Assembly (NCBI GenBank): GCA_001600415.1 | Contig: BCJX01000023.1 | Coordinates: 170,256 to 234,255 of the forward strand | Length of the DNA: 64,000 bases | Direction: 5' to 3' | From: Pascua guehoae | Taxonomy: Eukaryota; Basidiomycota; Tremellomycetes; Trichosporonales; Trichosporonaceae | Shown here: one piece after another, positions 44,232 to 55,806 of the stretch | Numbering within the stretch: the first letter of the stretch is position 1 | How the letters are laid out: every line of letters begins with the position of its first letter | Made by a program: the position numbers and the translations under genes | Notes under the pieces: generated by a model | Told to the model about the DNA's origin: nothing | Database searches by the model: none | The model's input: the letters and a program-made list of their open reading frames with translations, nothing else

Positions 44232-45310
44232 ATGAAGAGCATCAGCCGCTGGGTATACGGCCCTACACCCGAGGAGCGTGTACGAGAGTGGCGCACCAAG
44301 CTGCGCCAGGAGCAGCGACAGCTAGACCGTGAGACCCAGAACGTGCGTCCTGGAGCCGNGNNGGGGGNGGGGGGGGGGGGGGGGGGGGCGCCGCGGGCGC
44401 CGCACCCGGCCGGCGACGAACCCATGCCCAACGACGACGACGATAAACATCCGCAATAGTCGTATACTAACTCTTAGCTTGAGCGCCAGACGGCCGCATC
44501 ACGCGCCGAGCTGAAGCGCCTGGCAAAGCGCAACGACGTAAAGTCGGCGCGCCTCCTCGCGCGCGAGATTGTGCGTGCCAATAAGCAGCGTGACCGCCTC
44601 ATCTCGAGCAAGGCGCGGATCTCGAGTGTCGACATGCAGCTCCAAAATCAGATGGGTTAGTCGGGATGCGATGGGGGGTACCCAACAGGATCGATGGTAC
44701 ACAGCGCAAAGGAGCTAACACGCAGCCATGGTCAAGGTCACTGGGGCGTTCCAGAAGTCGACCGAGATCATGAAGACGACAAACCAGCTCGTCAAGCTGC
44801 CCCAGCTGAACGCGACAATGCGCCAAATGTCGATGGAGATGATGAAGGTGGGTGGGCAAGTGGCGTGTGGTGAAGGTGTGGACACGGTGTGGTGCTGCCA
44901 AGCTAGAACACGTTCGGCGTTTGCTGGTACCGTGCCGTTCAAGCCAAGGGGTTTAGAAGTGACATCACTGGGAACGCAAATGCTAACGCCAGTCTGGAAT
45001 CATGGAGGAGATGATGGAGGAGACAATGGACACGCTCGACGACGAAGAACTCGAAGAGGAGGCCGACGCCGAGGTGGACAAGGTCCTCTTTGAGCTCACA
45101 GACGGCAAGCTCGGCCAGGCCGGCAGGGTTGGCGCAGAGCTCCCCGTAAGTGCTCCCGTGCGGGGCCTGGGGCCCCTACGAGTCATGCCCGCCGACAGGG
45201 TGGAGGACGCCGAGTGTCTGTTACTGAGACCACAGGCCGAGCAGGACGAAGAGGCCGAGCGCGAGGCCGAGCGCATGCAGCGCGAGATGCAGGAGCTCCT
45301 CAGTGGATAG
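44232..45310 (+). CDS. VPS24: ESCRT-III subunit Vps24 (CHMP3)
   Basis: Five exons (44232-44342, 44478-44655, 44726-44847, 44993-45145, 45236-45310), 212 residues, phases closing. Basic helix 1 starts MKSISRWVYGPTPEERVREW, followed by RAELKRLAKRNDVKSARLLA, SSKARISSVDMQLQNQM, LVKLPQLNATMRQMSMEMMK, then the acidic half (MEEMMEETMDTLDDEELEEE, DKVLFELTDGKLG) and a C-terminal helix EREAERMQREMQELL that fits a MIT-interacting motif. Vps24 co-polymerises with Snf7 and Vps2 on endosomes to drive inward budding and recruit Vps4. Intron 1 contains a G run with four N (44359-44388), outside the coding sequence. Confidence 0.94.
44359..44388. repeat. G-rich run with ambiguous bases in VPS24 intron 1
   Basis: Four N interspersed among G, then a pure G run to 44388; a collapsed homopolymer of unknown length. 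Confidence 0.9.
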
Positions 45311-45634
45311 TGTTTGCGGGGCGTCTCACGTCTCATGGTCACTCGCTAGTACTCGCTCGAGCGTTGTGCGGCCGCGTTGTGCGTGGCTGCGGCCGATACT
45401 TGTATACCCAGATTCGTTACGTGTACCACCATGTCACTTATCATGCTAGATAATTGTCTCTTCGCTTTGCACCTGGGACGGAGCACGAGTGCAGGGCCAG
45501 CGAGCAGCAGCCCGTCCATCTCCAGCATTGGGTCGCAAGAAATATCGTACATCAGACATTGGCCTGCGTGACCACCGTCCGAGTCTCCGCCAACTCTTCT
45601 CAGCATCTACATCGGCTCTAATTCTACACCCCGC
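45311..45634. other. VPS24/DPM3 convergent spacer
   Basis: 324 bp between facing stops; no gene or repeat seen. Confidence 0.6.
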
Positions 45635-46278
45635 CTAGTCGACCAGGACGCCCTGGTCGCGGAGCTCATTCTTGGCCTGCGTCACTTCGCGCAGGAGGCT
45701 CTCGTACGCCTCGGGCGTGTCGTGGAAGCGCAGGAGGCCGAGGCCGAGCGACGTGAGCGAGTAGGCGCCAAACGTGACGAGGAGCCACCAGGGGATCTGC
45801 CGTAGGACAAGTTCGGAATGTGGGAGGTTTGAGGTGAACGCCGAGGAGGTTGAGAGTGTGGTGCGGTGGGGTGGGGCAGAGGGCAGGGGGGGGTGTATAC
45901 CGAACAAGAGCGCAGGACGCAGCGAAGCGATTGGAGGCGCGGTGAGAAAAGAGCGGCGGGAAGAGAGAGCGACAGAACGGGGAGCAAGTGCAAGTGCAGG
46001 ACAGGCGCAGGGCAAGCGCACAACAAACAGCAGCGACGAGCAGCAGAGGGAACAACACAAGTCGACACGAGCAAGGAGAAACACCGTCAGCGCCAGTCCT
46101 CTCACCCCACCCGCCTCTAAGCGAGGTCGTCCAGCTACTACCCAAAACTCACAACAGGCAGGATCTCGTCGGCCGTCAACCGCGAAACGAACGGGACGGG
46201 GAGGACATGGAGGACGAGGAGCAAGTAGACGACGACCGCGGGGATGGCGAGCGTGAGGAAGCGCGTGCCCTTGGACAT
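45635..46278 (-). CDS. DPM3: Dolichol-phosphate mannosyltransferase subunit 3
   Basis: Two exons (46278-46153, 45796-45635) give 95 residues, the usual size for DPM3. It has two membrane segments, FLTLAIPAVVVYLLLVLHVL and PWWLLVTFGAYSLTSLGLGL, then the family's conserved tail LRFHDTPEAYESLLREVTQA with KNELRDQGVLVD, where FHD is diagnostic. DPM3 tethers the catalytic Dpm1 to the ER membrane so that dolichol-phosphate-mannose can be made for N-glycans, O-mannosylation and GPI anchors. The 356-nt intron carries A/G-rich coding-looking noise only. Confidence 0.92.
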
Positions 46279-46611
46279 TGTGGGCGGGGGCGGCGGTAAG
46301 TGAGTCGGAGGGGTTGGAAAGAGGGGCGTGGGCGAGGTGGTGAGCTTGAGTGAGTGTGGGAGCTGGGAAAGTGCAGGTAAATGGGAGTTAAGGTTGGAAG
46401 TTGGTACTGGTGGGTGTGACGCGGCGACGCGGACGCGATATTCGACACGTGGCGGAATTGCCCGATTTGGCAGGCGTCCAAGTGGCCCAAGTGACCTGGC
46501 TAAGTATCTGTTCCATGTCTCTACGGTGCTAACGACTGTCTGCACTGCATATATCCAGTCCTATCCATCCTGTGACACTCTTCCCGTCTCCTATCCTATC
46601 TGACACTTTGT
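46279..46611. other. Spacer between DPM3 start and Myb-like gene 1 stop
   Basis: 333 bp, pyrimidine-rich on the minus strand near the DPM3 ATG; no gene recognised. Confidence 0.55.
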
Positions 46612-47175
46612 CTACTGCTCGGCCAGCCCCATGACCGCCGCCATGATCTTGGGCTGCATCCGCGTCCACTGCGAGTCAGCGCCGCCCGCCAGCGAAGCGG
46701 ACCCGACATGACTGACCTTGTTATTGCACGACTTTGCGTCGCGGCCCGGCAGGGCGGCGGCGACTTCGCTCCAGTTGACGCCCTTCTGCTTGTCAGCAGG
46801 AGTGGTGCAGTTGAGTGTCGAGTGTCGCCCTGGGCCGGGGCGTGTGGGCGTCGTGTGGGCGTCGTGTGGGCGTCGTGTGGCTGGCGTGTGGTTATGCGCT
46901 GCCCCCATTCTGGCATTCACTCTCGCTGGGCTCGACGGCTCACCCACAGCTCACTCAGATCACCCTGCTCACCCCCACCTCATGGGAGGCTCGTCACCAT
47001 ACCAAACGGTCTCAACTCTACTCACACGCTTGGGGCACATGATCTCGTACAGCAGCTTGAGCTCTTCGGGGGACCAGGTGCCCGTCTTGCGGCCCTCGTC
47101 GGTCTTCTTGGGCGCCTTGGTGCGCGCCTTCTTGGCGGGCTTGGAGGGCTCGGACGACGGTTCGCGCTTGGGCAT
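46612..47175 (-). CDS. Small single-Myb/SANT-repeat protein 1
   Basis: Three exons (47175-47026, 46785-46717, 46668-46612), 91 residues, phases closing. A basic N-tail (MPKREPSSEPSKPAKKARTK) precedes a Myb-like repeat: TWSPEELKLLYEIM (helix 1), VNWSEVAAALPGRDAKSCNN (helix 2 and turn) and KWTRMQPKIMAAVM (recognition helix). Spacing of the tryptophans fits a SANT/Myb fold. Introns fall before KGVNW and exactly before the third Trp, the same places as in the three genes to its right, but this copy is on the opposite strand. Nuclear DNA- or chromatin-binding is likely; no target can be named. Intron 1 has an 11-bp minisatellite. Confidence 0.85.
46842..46890. repeat. 11-bp minisatellite GTGTGGGCGTC in intron of Myb-like gene 1
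   Basis: Four exact copies followed by a decayed one, within the intron 47025-46786. Confidence 0.9.
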
Positions 47176-47615
47176 GTGTGCGAGGTGGGTGGGGTGGTGG
47201 GAGAGTGGGGTGGCGGGGTGGTGGCGAGTGGTGTGGTGTGTTGGGGTGGGTGGTGGTTGGTAGGAGAGGTGGGGTGGTTTGGGAGAGGTGGCTGGGTGGA
47301 GTGGGTGTGTGCGTGAAGAGGAAAAGAGGCAAAGATGAAGAGGTAGATGAGAGCAGGAGGAGAGGGAAGCGTATGAGGGAGGATGGGAGTGGCGAAGAGG
47401 TGAGCAGAGTGGAGTCGAGTGCGATGCTGAGGACATGCATGCGGCGAGAGCGTGCTCGACACGGGTACACCGGGCGGGGCACACGAGTGTGTGTGTCGAC
47501 ATCCGCTCTATCTGGCCATTCTCACACTCGCGCTCGTCTTCTCTCCCACTTGCACTCTCCCCACGCATCCCCTCCTCTTCCTCCTGCCTCCAAGTTCTCG
47601 CTCTCGCTGATCACC
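47176..47615. promoter_or_regulatory. Divergent promoter between Myb-like genes 1 and 2
   Basis: 440 bp between divergent starts. The left half is GGTGGG-rich (GTGGG words from 47180 to 47300). No exon recognised. Confidence 0.45.
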
Positions 47616-48292
47616 ATGAAGCACGAATACGAATCCGCGGACCGGTCCCCGACACCCAGCCCGGGCAAGCGGGCCCGCGTGTCTGATGATGCCGATGACG
47701 AGATCGAGATCGACGAGAAGCCCAGGCCGCAGAAACGCACCAAGACCAAGTCCAAGGCCAAGCCCGGCCCAACCGGGGTGAAAGCACCCCAGACGCGCGA
47801 GGCGAGCACGAGCACAAGCGGAGTCGAGAAGAAGCGCGGGGCGTGGAGCAAGGCGGAGATCCTGATGCTGTGGGAGGCACTTGACCTCGTTCCGGTGAGC
47901 ACATTCGAGTGGGGCCGTGGAGACACTTCGGCCTTTTGGTAAATCGGGGTTGATACCCATTTCTACACTGCCTGCCCCCACTCACATGCGAGCCCACGTC
48001 TCGGTTGTTGACGCGCAGGACAAGATCAACTGGGAAGCGATCGCCCCGCAAGTCCCCGGTCGCGACAAGATTGTGAGTCCCGCGGCGTAGCTTGAGGCTC
48101 GACCGAGCCGAAGCCACAAGGACGGAAGGATGCGCTGACACCAGGCATGTCGCGACAAGGTGAGCCCCTATTCTCCAGCAACGGGTGGACAAGTGAACCC
48201 CGATATCCCGATTGTACTGACACGCACTCCAGTGGAAGAAGACGATGCTGCCCAAGATTATGGATCTCCTCAACAGCCTCGGCACGGATTAG
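47616..48292 (+). CDS. Small single-Myb/SANT-repeat protein 2
   Basis: Four exons (47616-47894, 48019-48072, 48145-48159, 48233-48292), 135 residues, phases closing. N-tail with Ser/Pro and a basic PRPQKRTKTKSKAKPG stretch; then the repeat RGAWSKAEILMLWEALDLVP, DKINWEAIAPQVPGRDKI, ACRDK (a complete 15-nt exon) and WKKTMLPKIMDLLNSLGTD. Intron positions match the other members: one before DKINW, one before the third Trp. The micro-exon is needed to supply the Cys-containing turn that all members share (SCNNK, ACRDK, QCKQA, ECLAK). Confidence 0.85.
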
Positions 48293-48904
48293 ACAGTGCG
48301 CCTGGTCGTCCCAGGCTGACGACAGGACCCGCTCGGCCACAGGCCGCTTGTGCGGAACTGGCGAGTGGGTGTGGAGTCGCGGCCACCGTAACCCTGGGTT
48401 ATGAGGGATGCCGAGCCCGAGATACCATGCAAACTGTGCTGCAACGCTGGAGCAGACCACGGGATGAAATGTGCGGTACACCACTCACAACAAAGCCTGC
48501 CCCATCAACAGGTGCAGGTTGGCAACGCCACTGAATCCTCGATCCGACGTGCACCCGTACACCACTTCTGCAACTAACCATCGGCAGCGCTACGCGCATC
48601 TCCCAACTTCCAAGTCTGTATGGTTTTCACCTGCGTGTCGTACTGTTCCGTCACGCCGCCATTGACCTGGAGCCGCAAGCCCGCACGCACAGAACCGAAT
48701 ATCCCGAGGGCGCATGTCGCTTGTCGTACTGCATGCGGTGCCTTGAGCACACGGGATGTGCACATCAGCCCACCATCGGCATTCTCACACTCAGTCTCTT
48801 CTCTTCTCTCAACATCTGCGCTCATCTCGCTCATCCCCCTCTTCACCTTCTCCCCACTCCATCTCGCCCCATCTCTCCCTCTCTGGCAATCTCTCCAAAC
48901 CGAC
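48293..48904. other. Spacer between Myb-like genes 2 and 3
   Basis: 612 bp; pyrimidine-rich leader from about 48800. No coding sequence recognised. Confidence 0.55.
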
Positions 48905-49522
48905 ATGAAGGACGAACCCGACCAGGACCCCTCCCCGGCCAACTCTGGCATCAAGCGCGAGCCCTCTGACGAGCTCGTCGAGATCGGACCGGACGAGAAG
49001 CCTCCAGCCCCGAAACGCAAGGCTGCTGCGCCGAAAGGAGGCACACGGCCCAAGCGCCAGCGCCGCTACGTCCGGCGCGGCAAGTGGTCTGCGGACGAGA
49101 TCGGGCTGTTGTGGGACCAGGTCGGGGCCGTTCTGGTGAGCCTCGGTTTCTGTGCGAACAGGGGAAGTGGAGAGCGGCGCGTTGTCAACTTGAGGTTGGG
49201 GTTGCTGACGAATGCAGATGAATATCGACTGGAAGGCGGTCGCGGCCGGTGTCCCCGGTCGCGGCGAGACGGTGAGTCCGTCGTGCGTCCCCTCGTCTCT
49301 CCCTCCCTCGGCCCCAAGTCGATGCATACTCACACGCTGACGCCAGCAATGCAAGCAGGCGGTGAGCACAGCAGTGTGGGCCACGGTGACGTCGGAGACT
49401 CGAAGGGGGGATGCCTGTAGGTGACGAGGAGGCTGATAGCCCAGTGGGACGACTACGTCCTGCCCGCTATTCTGAGCGCGGTTGACGAACTCGACCCCGA
49501 GGCGGAGGAGGAAGGGTGGTGA
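48905..49522 (+). CDS. Small single-Myb/SANT-repeat protein 3
   Basis: Four exons (48905-49135, 49218-49271, 49347-49361, 49421-49522), 133 residues, phases closing. N-tail MKDEPDQDPSPANSG, basic PKRQRRYVRR, then RGKWSADEIGLLWDQVGAVL, MNIDWKAVAAGVPGRGET, QCKQA (15-nt exon) and VTRRLIAQWDDYVLPAIL, ending acidic (DPEAEEEGW). Here the conserved Trp after the micro-exon is replaced by Val-Thr and a Trp appears seven residues later, so the recognition helix differs from the siblings. Donor/acceptor pairs are all GT-AG. Confidence 0.83.
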
Positions 49523-50481
49523 ACGGTGAGTACGCGCGATTCTGTGGATGTCGGTTGACGGGCCAGCGTGGCTGCAGCCTTGCACTTTGTGTATCCAGGA
49601 CCGGTTGTGCACACGGCCATGACGATGGCGATGACGTCTGTGTGGGAGGAGTGTGTGATTGCATGCAGAGTTTTCGTCGTGGTATGAGCGGGCTACCCAG
49701 AAAGGCTTCTCAGTGGCAAACCTTGCCACACCTTCAGTGGCACAACGAGCCAACAAAGAGCCGCAAAGATGACCATCGCTGGCATGTATAACGCCGTGTA
49801 TGCCGGGTCAGCAGGGCCCGTCCGTTTCCTCGGCACCCGCACCCGCACCCATTTGAGCGGCGGTAATGAACCAAACGGGCAACACACTCGCTCATGTGAT
49901 GGCAGCGCCACCCCGACTCCAGTGCTAAAGATTGCAGAGTGGGTCCGGGATCTCACGGTCGCGTTGCGAGGTGTGTTGCTGTGTGCTGTGTGTGTGTGCG
50001 TTTCTGTCGGTTGTCATGTGCCAGGTGTGCCACGTACCACTTGCCACTTGCCACCGTGTTACCAGGAGGCAGGAGGTGCATAATGGCAGTGCTTTGGTGG
50101 TCAGCCAGACGCCAGCTCGCCAGACAGGCTGTCGTCAGTGAGCAATATGTGGAGGGGGGGTGATCCGTCATGCGCACGGTCCTCGTCCTCATTCATTCAT
50201 CCATCCCTTTGCACCCGTCCCACTGCGCCGCTTTGACCGCCCCCGCGCGCGCGTCAGTCTTGGTTGTCGCTCTCATTTCGAGGGTTGATACATTGATATA
50301 CTGTACGCATATACGCAACGGCCAGTGGCCAGTGGCAAGGTGGCAAAAGCGGCCACCCCAAAGTCGACAAGCAGCAGCAACCCCCTTTGTACCCACCAAA
50401 CCCCCTTCCTTTCTTCTTCCCACCACCCACCACCACTTACCTTTGCGACCCCCCCCCCCCCCCAAGCCCCCACCCCGCCTG
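49523..50481. other. Spacer between Myb-like genes 3 and 4
   Basis: 959 bp without recognised gene; ends in a pyrimidine-rich stretch with a 15-C run (50449-50463) just before the next ATG. Confidence 0.55.
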
Positions 50482-51924
50482 ATGGCCCCTCGGCGCCGCG
50501 CATCCACCATCCCCACGCCGCCCGAGCACGCGTCGGCCCCGCCCTCGCCGCCGCGCGGGCGCCGCAGCCGCCGGCCGACGATTACGGGCCTGCGCTCGCT
50601 GGCCATTTCGCCCGCGTCGTCGTCAGACGCGCTCGACGGCATGTTCCACTCGGCAGCCAGGGGTGTGCGCATGCCGGGCCCGCCGTATGCCCCGTCGGTC
50701 CCCTACCGCAGCCCAAACCTCAACACAAACATGAGCTCCAACGTCGACCACCCCACGGGGGCGGGCATGAGCATGTACCCGAGCCCGAACCCGAACCCGA
50801 ACAATGCCGCGGGCACAAGCATCGTCCCAGGGCCAGGCAACAATCCTGCTGCCGCCTCCACCACGACGGGACAGACATTAGGAATCGTCCCGAAGCACTT
50901 CCACGTCCGCCCGCCGATCGACGAGAGCTCAGACGACGGCCTCGCGCTAGGGCTCGGGATCAAAAATGGCCGCCGCAAGCAGCGCAAGTGGAGCGCCGAC
51001 GAGCTCGAGCGCCTCTACCGTACCGTCAAGGTCACGAGGGTGAGCATTGTTGGTCGGGGAGGGTGGGGGGGGGGGGGGGGAAGAGACCAAAGGGGGACAT
51101 GAGCAACCCCCGCGAGTTTTTGGGTCTGGGTGCGAACGAGGAGGAAGGCGGACACGAGCGAGCGAGTTTCGCACTCCCGGAAACGCAAAGAACCGAGGAA
51201 GCGAAGAGGCAAAGAGGCGACGACAGCAGAGTGGAGGTGGCGCAAATCAGCCCGCGAAGGGATCTGAGGGTTGCTGGGAGAGCCGAGGCGTGCGACACCT
51301 TTGTTGAAGAAGAAGGCAGCGTGGCGGAGATCTGGGAGGCTGGGAGCGAGCGTGTCGGGTGTGCTGGGCCGGGACCGTAGACACAACGGACGACACGACT
51401 GACAGACAGAGAGACGTGCACTGGGCACACGTCGGGGACCGCGTCGGGGACCGGGGCGCAGGCGAGTGTCTCGCAAAGGTGCGTACACCGACCTTTTTTT
51501 GTTCCGAATTGGGTCTCTTCACCCTCACACCTATACTAATGGGGATCAGTGGCGCGACCTCGAAACTCGCGTGGTGCAGTACATCCGCAGTCTGGGCGAC
51601 AGCGACGAGCCGGACCGCGAGTACGAGGACGTCGGATACACCGACGAGCCGCTAGGCGACGACGAGTGGGAGGTCGACGACCTCGGGAGCGACTTTGGCG
51701 CCGAGGCGAGCAGCGAAGAGGATGAGGACCACAGGAAGTGGGGCCATCTTAGGACCCACGTTAGGGCGGTGGGAGAGGGCGTCATGGTTGGAGGCGTGAC
51801 TGGAGGCGAGGGCGTGACGAGTGCAGTGGGTGTGAGCGAGAACGTGAGCGCAAGTGAGGAAAGTGGCGTCGTGGTGAGCAAGCAAGCGGGTGGGGATGAT
51901 GGCCAGACCAAGGCGCCGGCCTAA
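50482..51924 (+). CDS. Single-Myb/SANT-repeat protein 4, long form
   Basis: Three exons (50482-51039, 51410-51478, 51550-51924), 333 residues, phases closing. A disordered N-part of 165 residues (Pro/Asn/Ser-rich, PNPNPN repeat) leads to QRKWSADELERLYRTVKVTR, RDVHWAHVGDRVGDRGAGEC with LAK, and WRDLETRVVQYIRSLGDS. The tail of about 110 residues is acidic (GDDEWEVDDLGSDFGAEASS, EEDED), then Gly/Val-rich. Introns occupy the two positions shared by the whole cluster. Gene structure and repeat are homologous to the three smaller neighbours; the acidic tail could recruit other proteins, which is inference. Confidence 0.82.
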
Positions 51925-54900
51925 AAAGGACTCTCTGTGCCCGTGTCCACGTCCAAGCTGCTGAGGGATGCTTTGCCAATCTACAGAGGCAGAAACCTCA
52001 CAGTGGCGGCAAGGTTGTGTGTGTTGGGTTTGCGTGAGGGTCAATGTGTGCACGGACGCAGTGGTGCGGCTGTCAGCAAGCGAGGGCCGCGCACGGACAC
52101 TTGTTGGCGGCCACCTGAAACAAAACGATAGAGAGTTACAGTACGAGCGAGGATGTGATGTGCCACAACCACACATTTGCCGTCACACCCACCGCTCACT
52201 CTCAGAAGCGCCGTAGCTGCCAATACAAATGTAGAATGCGAAAAAAGAGCTTAAATGGCTCCAGAAGTAATGGTAGCCAGCTACTTTAGCGTGTACGAGT
52301 GCCCCTTGGAACCCCTCGTGACGTTCGGGTCGCCATGACGCTAGGGTACACGACAAGCCAATGTCGATCGATGCCTCGGCGAATTGTGACGCCATTTAGC
52401 TCTGACACTAACGACGACTGTTCATGCCTGTGCGAGACTGCCTGTGCGAGATGCGAGACGGACTTGTACCTATAGGCGCACACAAACGGAGAGTGGACAT
52501 GTGGCCGCATGTGCACGCCGTGCCGAGCTGCGCAACAGTGCACGTTTGTTTGTTGGGTCCCAGCCAAAGTGGTTGCTGCGCGCTGCGCAATTGGACCGCC
52601 TCGTCTCGACACTTCGGCAACCTGGGTTGGTTGGAGTACGGTAGGTCATAGAACACTGCACCTGCCTCTTGTGGGCTTTGTGATCGCACCGCCTTTCGGG
52701 TCGTCCCTGAGCGAGGAACGTCACTCTTACTTTTCCCCAGACTCCCCTCAACCCGGGACGTTTCCAGTGGCAAAATGAAAGCAAGAAGAAAAGAAAAGAA
52801 AAGGCAAGGCTAACACTAGGGGTGTCACGGAGGTCATCTCCAGGGACACAGTCGGAGGCAGGATACATGCTGTCCTTGGCACCTCGAGCACAGACACTGT
52901 CCCAGGCAAAAAGTATAAACCTGAGACCGGAGTCCGCGCACGATTGTCTCGTCCATAGCACCTGCCTGGACTGATTTAGACGGGGTCTATTTTCAAGTAT
53001 GAACGCCTCTGCAGCCTCCCACTGGCTTACCCAACTGGCGACTCGGGCGCCCGTGGGGATGGTGTCTCTCTCTCCATGCTGGGGCAGCGGTCGTTTGCCA
53101 CTTTTGGCCGGTTGGCCACTCACTCAGAGAGGAGGAGACGGGTTGGCGGGGTTTAGCAGTGCGACAGGTGCCTGCGCCACTGCTTTTGGCATTGCTGGCA
53201 TCCATGGCATGCAAGCAGAGCTAGCACGCAGGCATGCATGCTGCCAGTGCCGCCAGTCGTCAAGTGGCCAGGGGCAGGAGACAGGCATTACGGCACCATG
53301 GAACGAGCATGTTGTCCGGGGAGGCGCTAGAGCCCTAGACCGACGTCCCTAGTGACGTCTGCCTGCCCTCCACCCCCGCTGGCCGCTGGCCGTTTGGGGC
53401 TCTCTGTAGGCCCCAAGCCCCAGTCACAGAGACCCACCACGCTTTTGGTCTTGGAAATGCGTTAATGCGCGAAAAGCGCAGTGTGACTAGGTCAATTGGA
53501 GTAAGCATGTTGAATGACGTCTTGGCGCTTTTTTTCTTCCTCGGTGGCTTTCTGTGTTGCACTTGGCAAAGTAATGCGAGCGAACAAGATGCAGCAACGC
53601 TCTCACCACTAGATACTAAGCCCATAGTGCCAAGTAGGGCAATAGATCGTCCAGGCCAAAGCGATACTGTAAATAGATGGGCGACAAGCGACAAGCCCAT
53701 GGCCCATGGCCTGTAGCAAGCATGGCCTAGTGACCACCAAGACCCATCAACATACCCAGCCTACGTCACTGGGCGGCCTGCTGCCGGTCGGCCTGCTGCC
53801 GGTCGGCCGGGAGACGTCAGGGTTCGGACCTGGACATCATATTACTTGGTCATGCAGGTCAGACGAGATGCAGAGGCAAAAGGCCAGGCTTGATTCAAAA
53901 CAGAAAAACGGGAGAGGGGGTTTTAGCATGCCGGCCGCAGCGTTGCAGCATGGTAACTTTTGAAGTGTTTTCCCACCATCAACAGGGTTCTGTATTGGAA
54001 AAGTAGTAATTAGGAAATAGATTTGGATGTCTAGTAATACCTATTGCACAGTTTGTTGCCCTGTCTGATCAGCCTTATCTCCCGTGCCCCGCCCGCCTCT
54101 GCATCGTTTTGCCCCTTGGTTTTTAACCCCCCCCCCCCCCCCCCCGCCTGGTCCCTGGCGACAGGCCAGGGCCGGCCCACATGTAGCTACGAGTTGGGTT
54201 TTGGGCACAAAACTAGTCTACTGGCTGACCAGCATGGTCGTCACTCTGCTAGCTCTCCTTGGCTCTCGAGGTCCCTTTTGCCCCGCAACTGACCCGACCC
54301 CCACTGTATAGGTAGTGTAACCAACCCACCCATCCATTATCCCATCGGTTGCCCTCTTTGGTATGGTTGTCGTCTTGGCTTGGCCAAACTATCGTTCAGT
54401 AGACTCGTCGTCTTGTCTCTTCCCCCAATCCACCTCTGTCCTTATTTTTCACCACCCCGTCCGTCTCCTTCAAGCATCGTGCATGGCACACTCGCGTTTC
54501 TCGGCTTTCATCAACTTTCACTTTGCATAGGTGAGTTGGGCGCCCCCCGTTCTTAACCGAGCGACGACGACGTCAATGAGGGGTCGGTGTATTTCTCTAG
54601 CGTCTTGGCGTCGTGTTCTCCCAGTGGGGGTTTTGGTGGATCACACCACACATGTTGGATGTGTGTGCGTGCGTACACAATAATCGAGACTCGTACGTGT
54701 GTATGTGCTCCTCTCTCTCGGCTCGGCTCGGCGTTGGCTGGCGACGTCTTCGCCCCCTCGCCTGCCTCGGCCCACAGAGACACGGCGTCATCCAACACAA
54801 GCACCCTTCACGCCGCTTCATGTCTCATTCCCATCACCACCAACCCCACCTCTTGTCCCCTGCGATACCAGATGCCACACTTTGAGTCGCCGTCGCCATG

Positions 54901-55806
54901 GCTTTGCGCGATCACATCCAATTGCATCCAAAGGCATGCATGCCAATCCCCCTCTGTGTTGTTTGCTTTTCCGATCCTCTTTCTCTCTGTCCACTTTCAT
55001 TTCCCCCTTCCTCCAAATCCCTCTTAATCTACTGTCATCGAGTAGGACGCACGGGCTCTAATACTCGATTGCAGTGCACGGGTGACTGTCCTCTCGCTCT
55101 GCGCGCACGGCTAGTCGCCGCCGCCTTCTATAAACTCGAGCCACCTCTTGCTTGATCCCTGTTTCCTCCCCCACGTTCCCTTCCCTTGCCTCACTCGCTC
55201 CTCTTCACCGCCTCTTTGTGTCTCTGTTTGTCGACCCAATTCCTTTGCGGCGGTTGTACCTGGACATTGCTTGGCAAGCAACCACTGGACGACGGCCGTT
55301 GCCCTGAAGCTCATCCCCCCCTCCCCTCCCTACCGCGCAGGCCTTTCCCTCCGCCTCCTCCGTCCGCATCGTTGTCGTTTTCCCTCCACTTTCGTTTGTC
55401 CCCCAGCGCCCGGCATCCACCCATTCGCACCACCACCACCAACGTCGCCCCCATCGCTCACACGCAAACAGCGCAGCGCATCTCTGCATTCCCAACTCGC
55501 CTCTTTAGAGCACATAACCTTTTATCACCGTCGCCTTCTCCATCGCTCGCCATCACCCAAAACAGCAGGACGTTTTTCATCGCCCGGCCCGTTCCCAGGA
55601 CGTGATCCACATTCCTCGCCCCGTTCACTTGCCAAGCCTCGACCCCGTGCACAACAACGCCAACCACTTCCGTCATTGCCGTTCAGCCACCAGCGTTCGA
55701 TTTCCATCATATAGCCCCACCGCATCCGTCGGCAGTGGCCTCGTCCCCGCCGCGAGCGGTTGATCCCTCTCCATCCCCCCGCTCCCACCCAAACGTGTCG
55801 GTCGTC
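51925..55806. other. 3.9-kb region without recognised gene, upstream of membrane protein gene
   Basis: No exon chain or family motif on either strand; the longest frame (217 codons, minus, 52470-53123) looks random in composition. A GTGAGT donor-like site at 54531 and a strongly pyrimidine-rich stretch from about 54950 suggest a long, perhaps spliced, leader for the gene at 55807. A 19-C run lies at 54127-54145. Confidence 0.5.

Noticed and set aside
52470..53123. 217-codon minus frame in the 3.9-kb desert
   Set aside because: Irregular composition, no motif, no neighbouring exons; possible by chance at this GC content.
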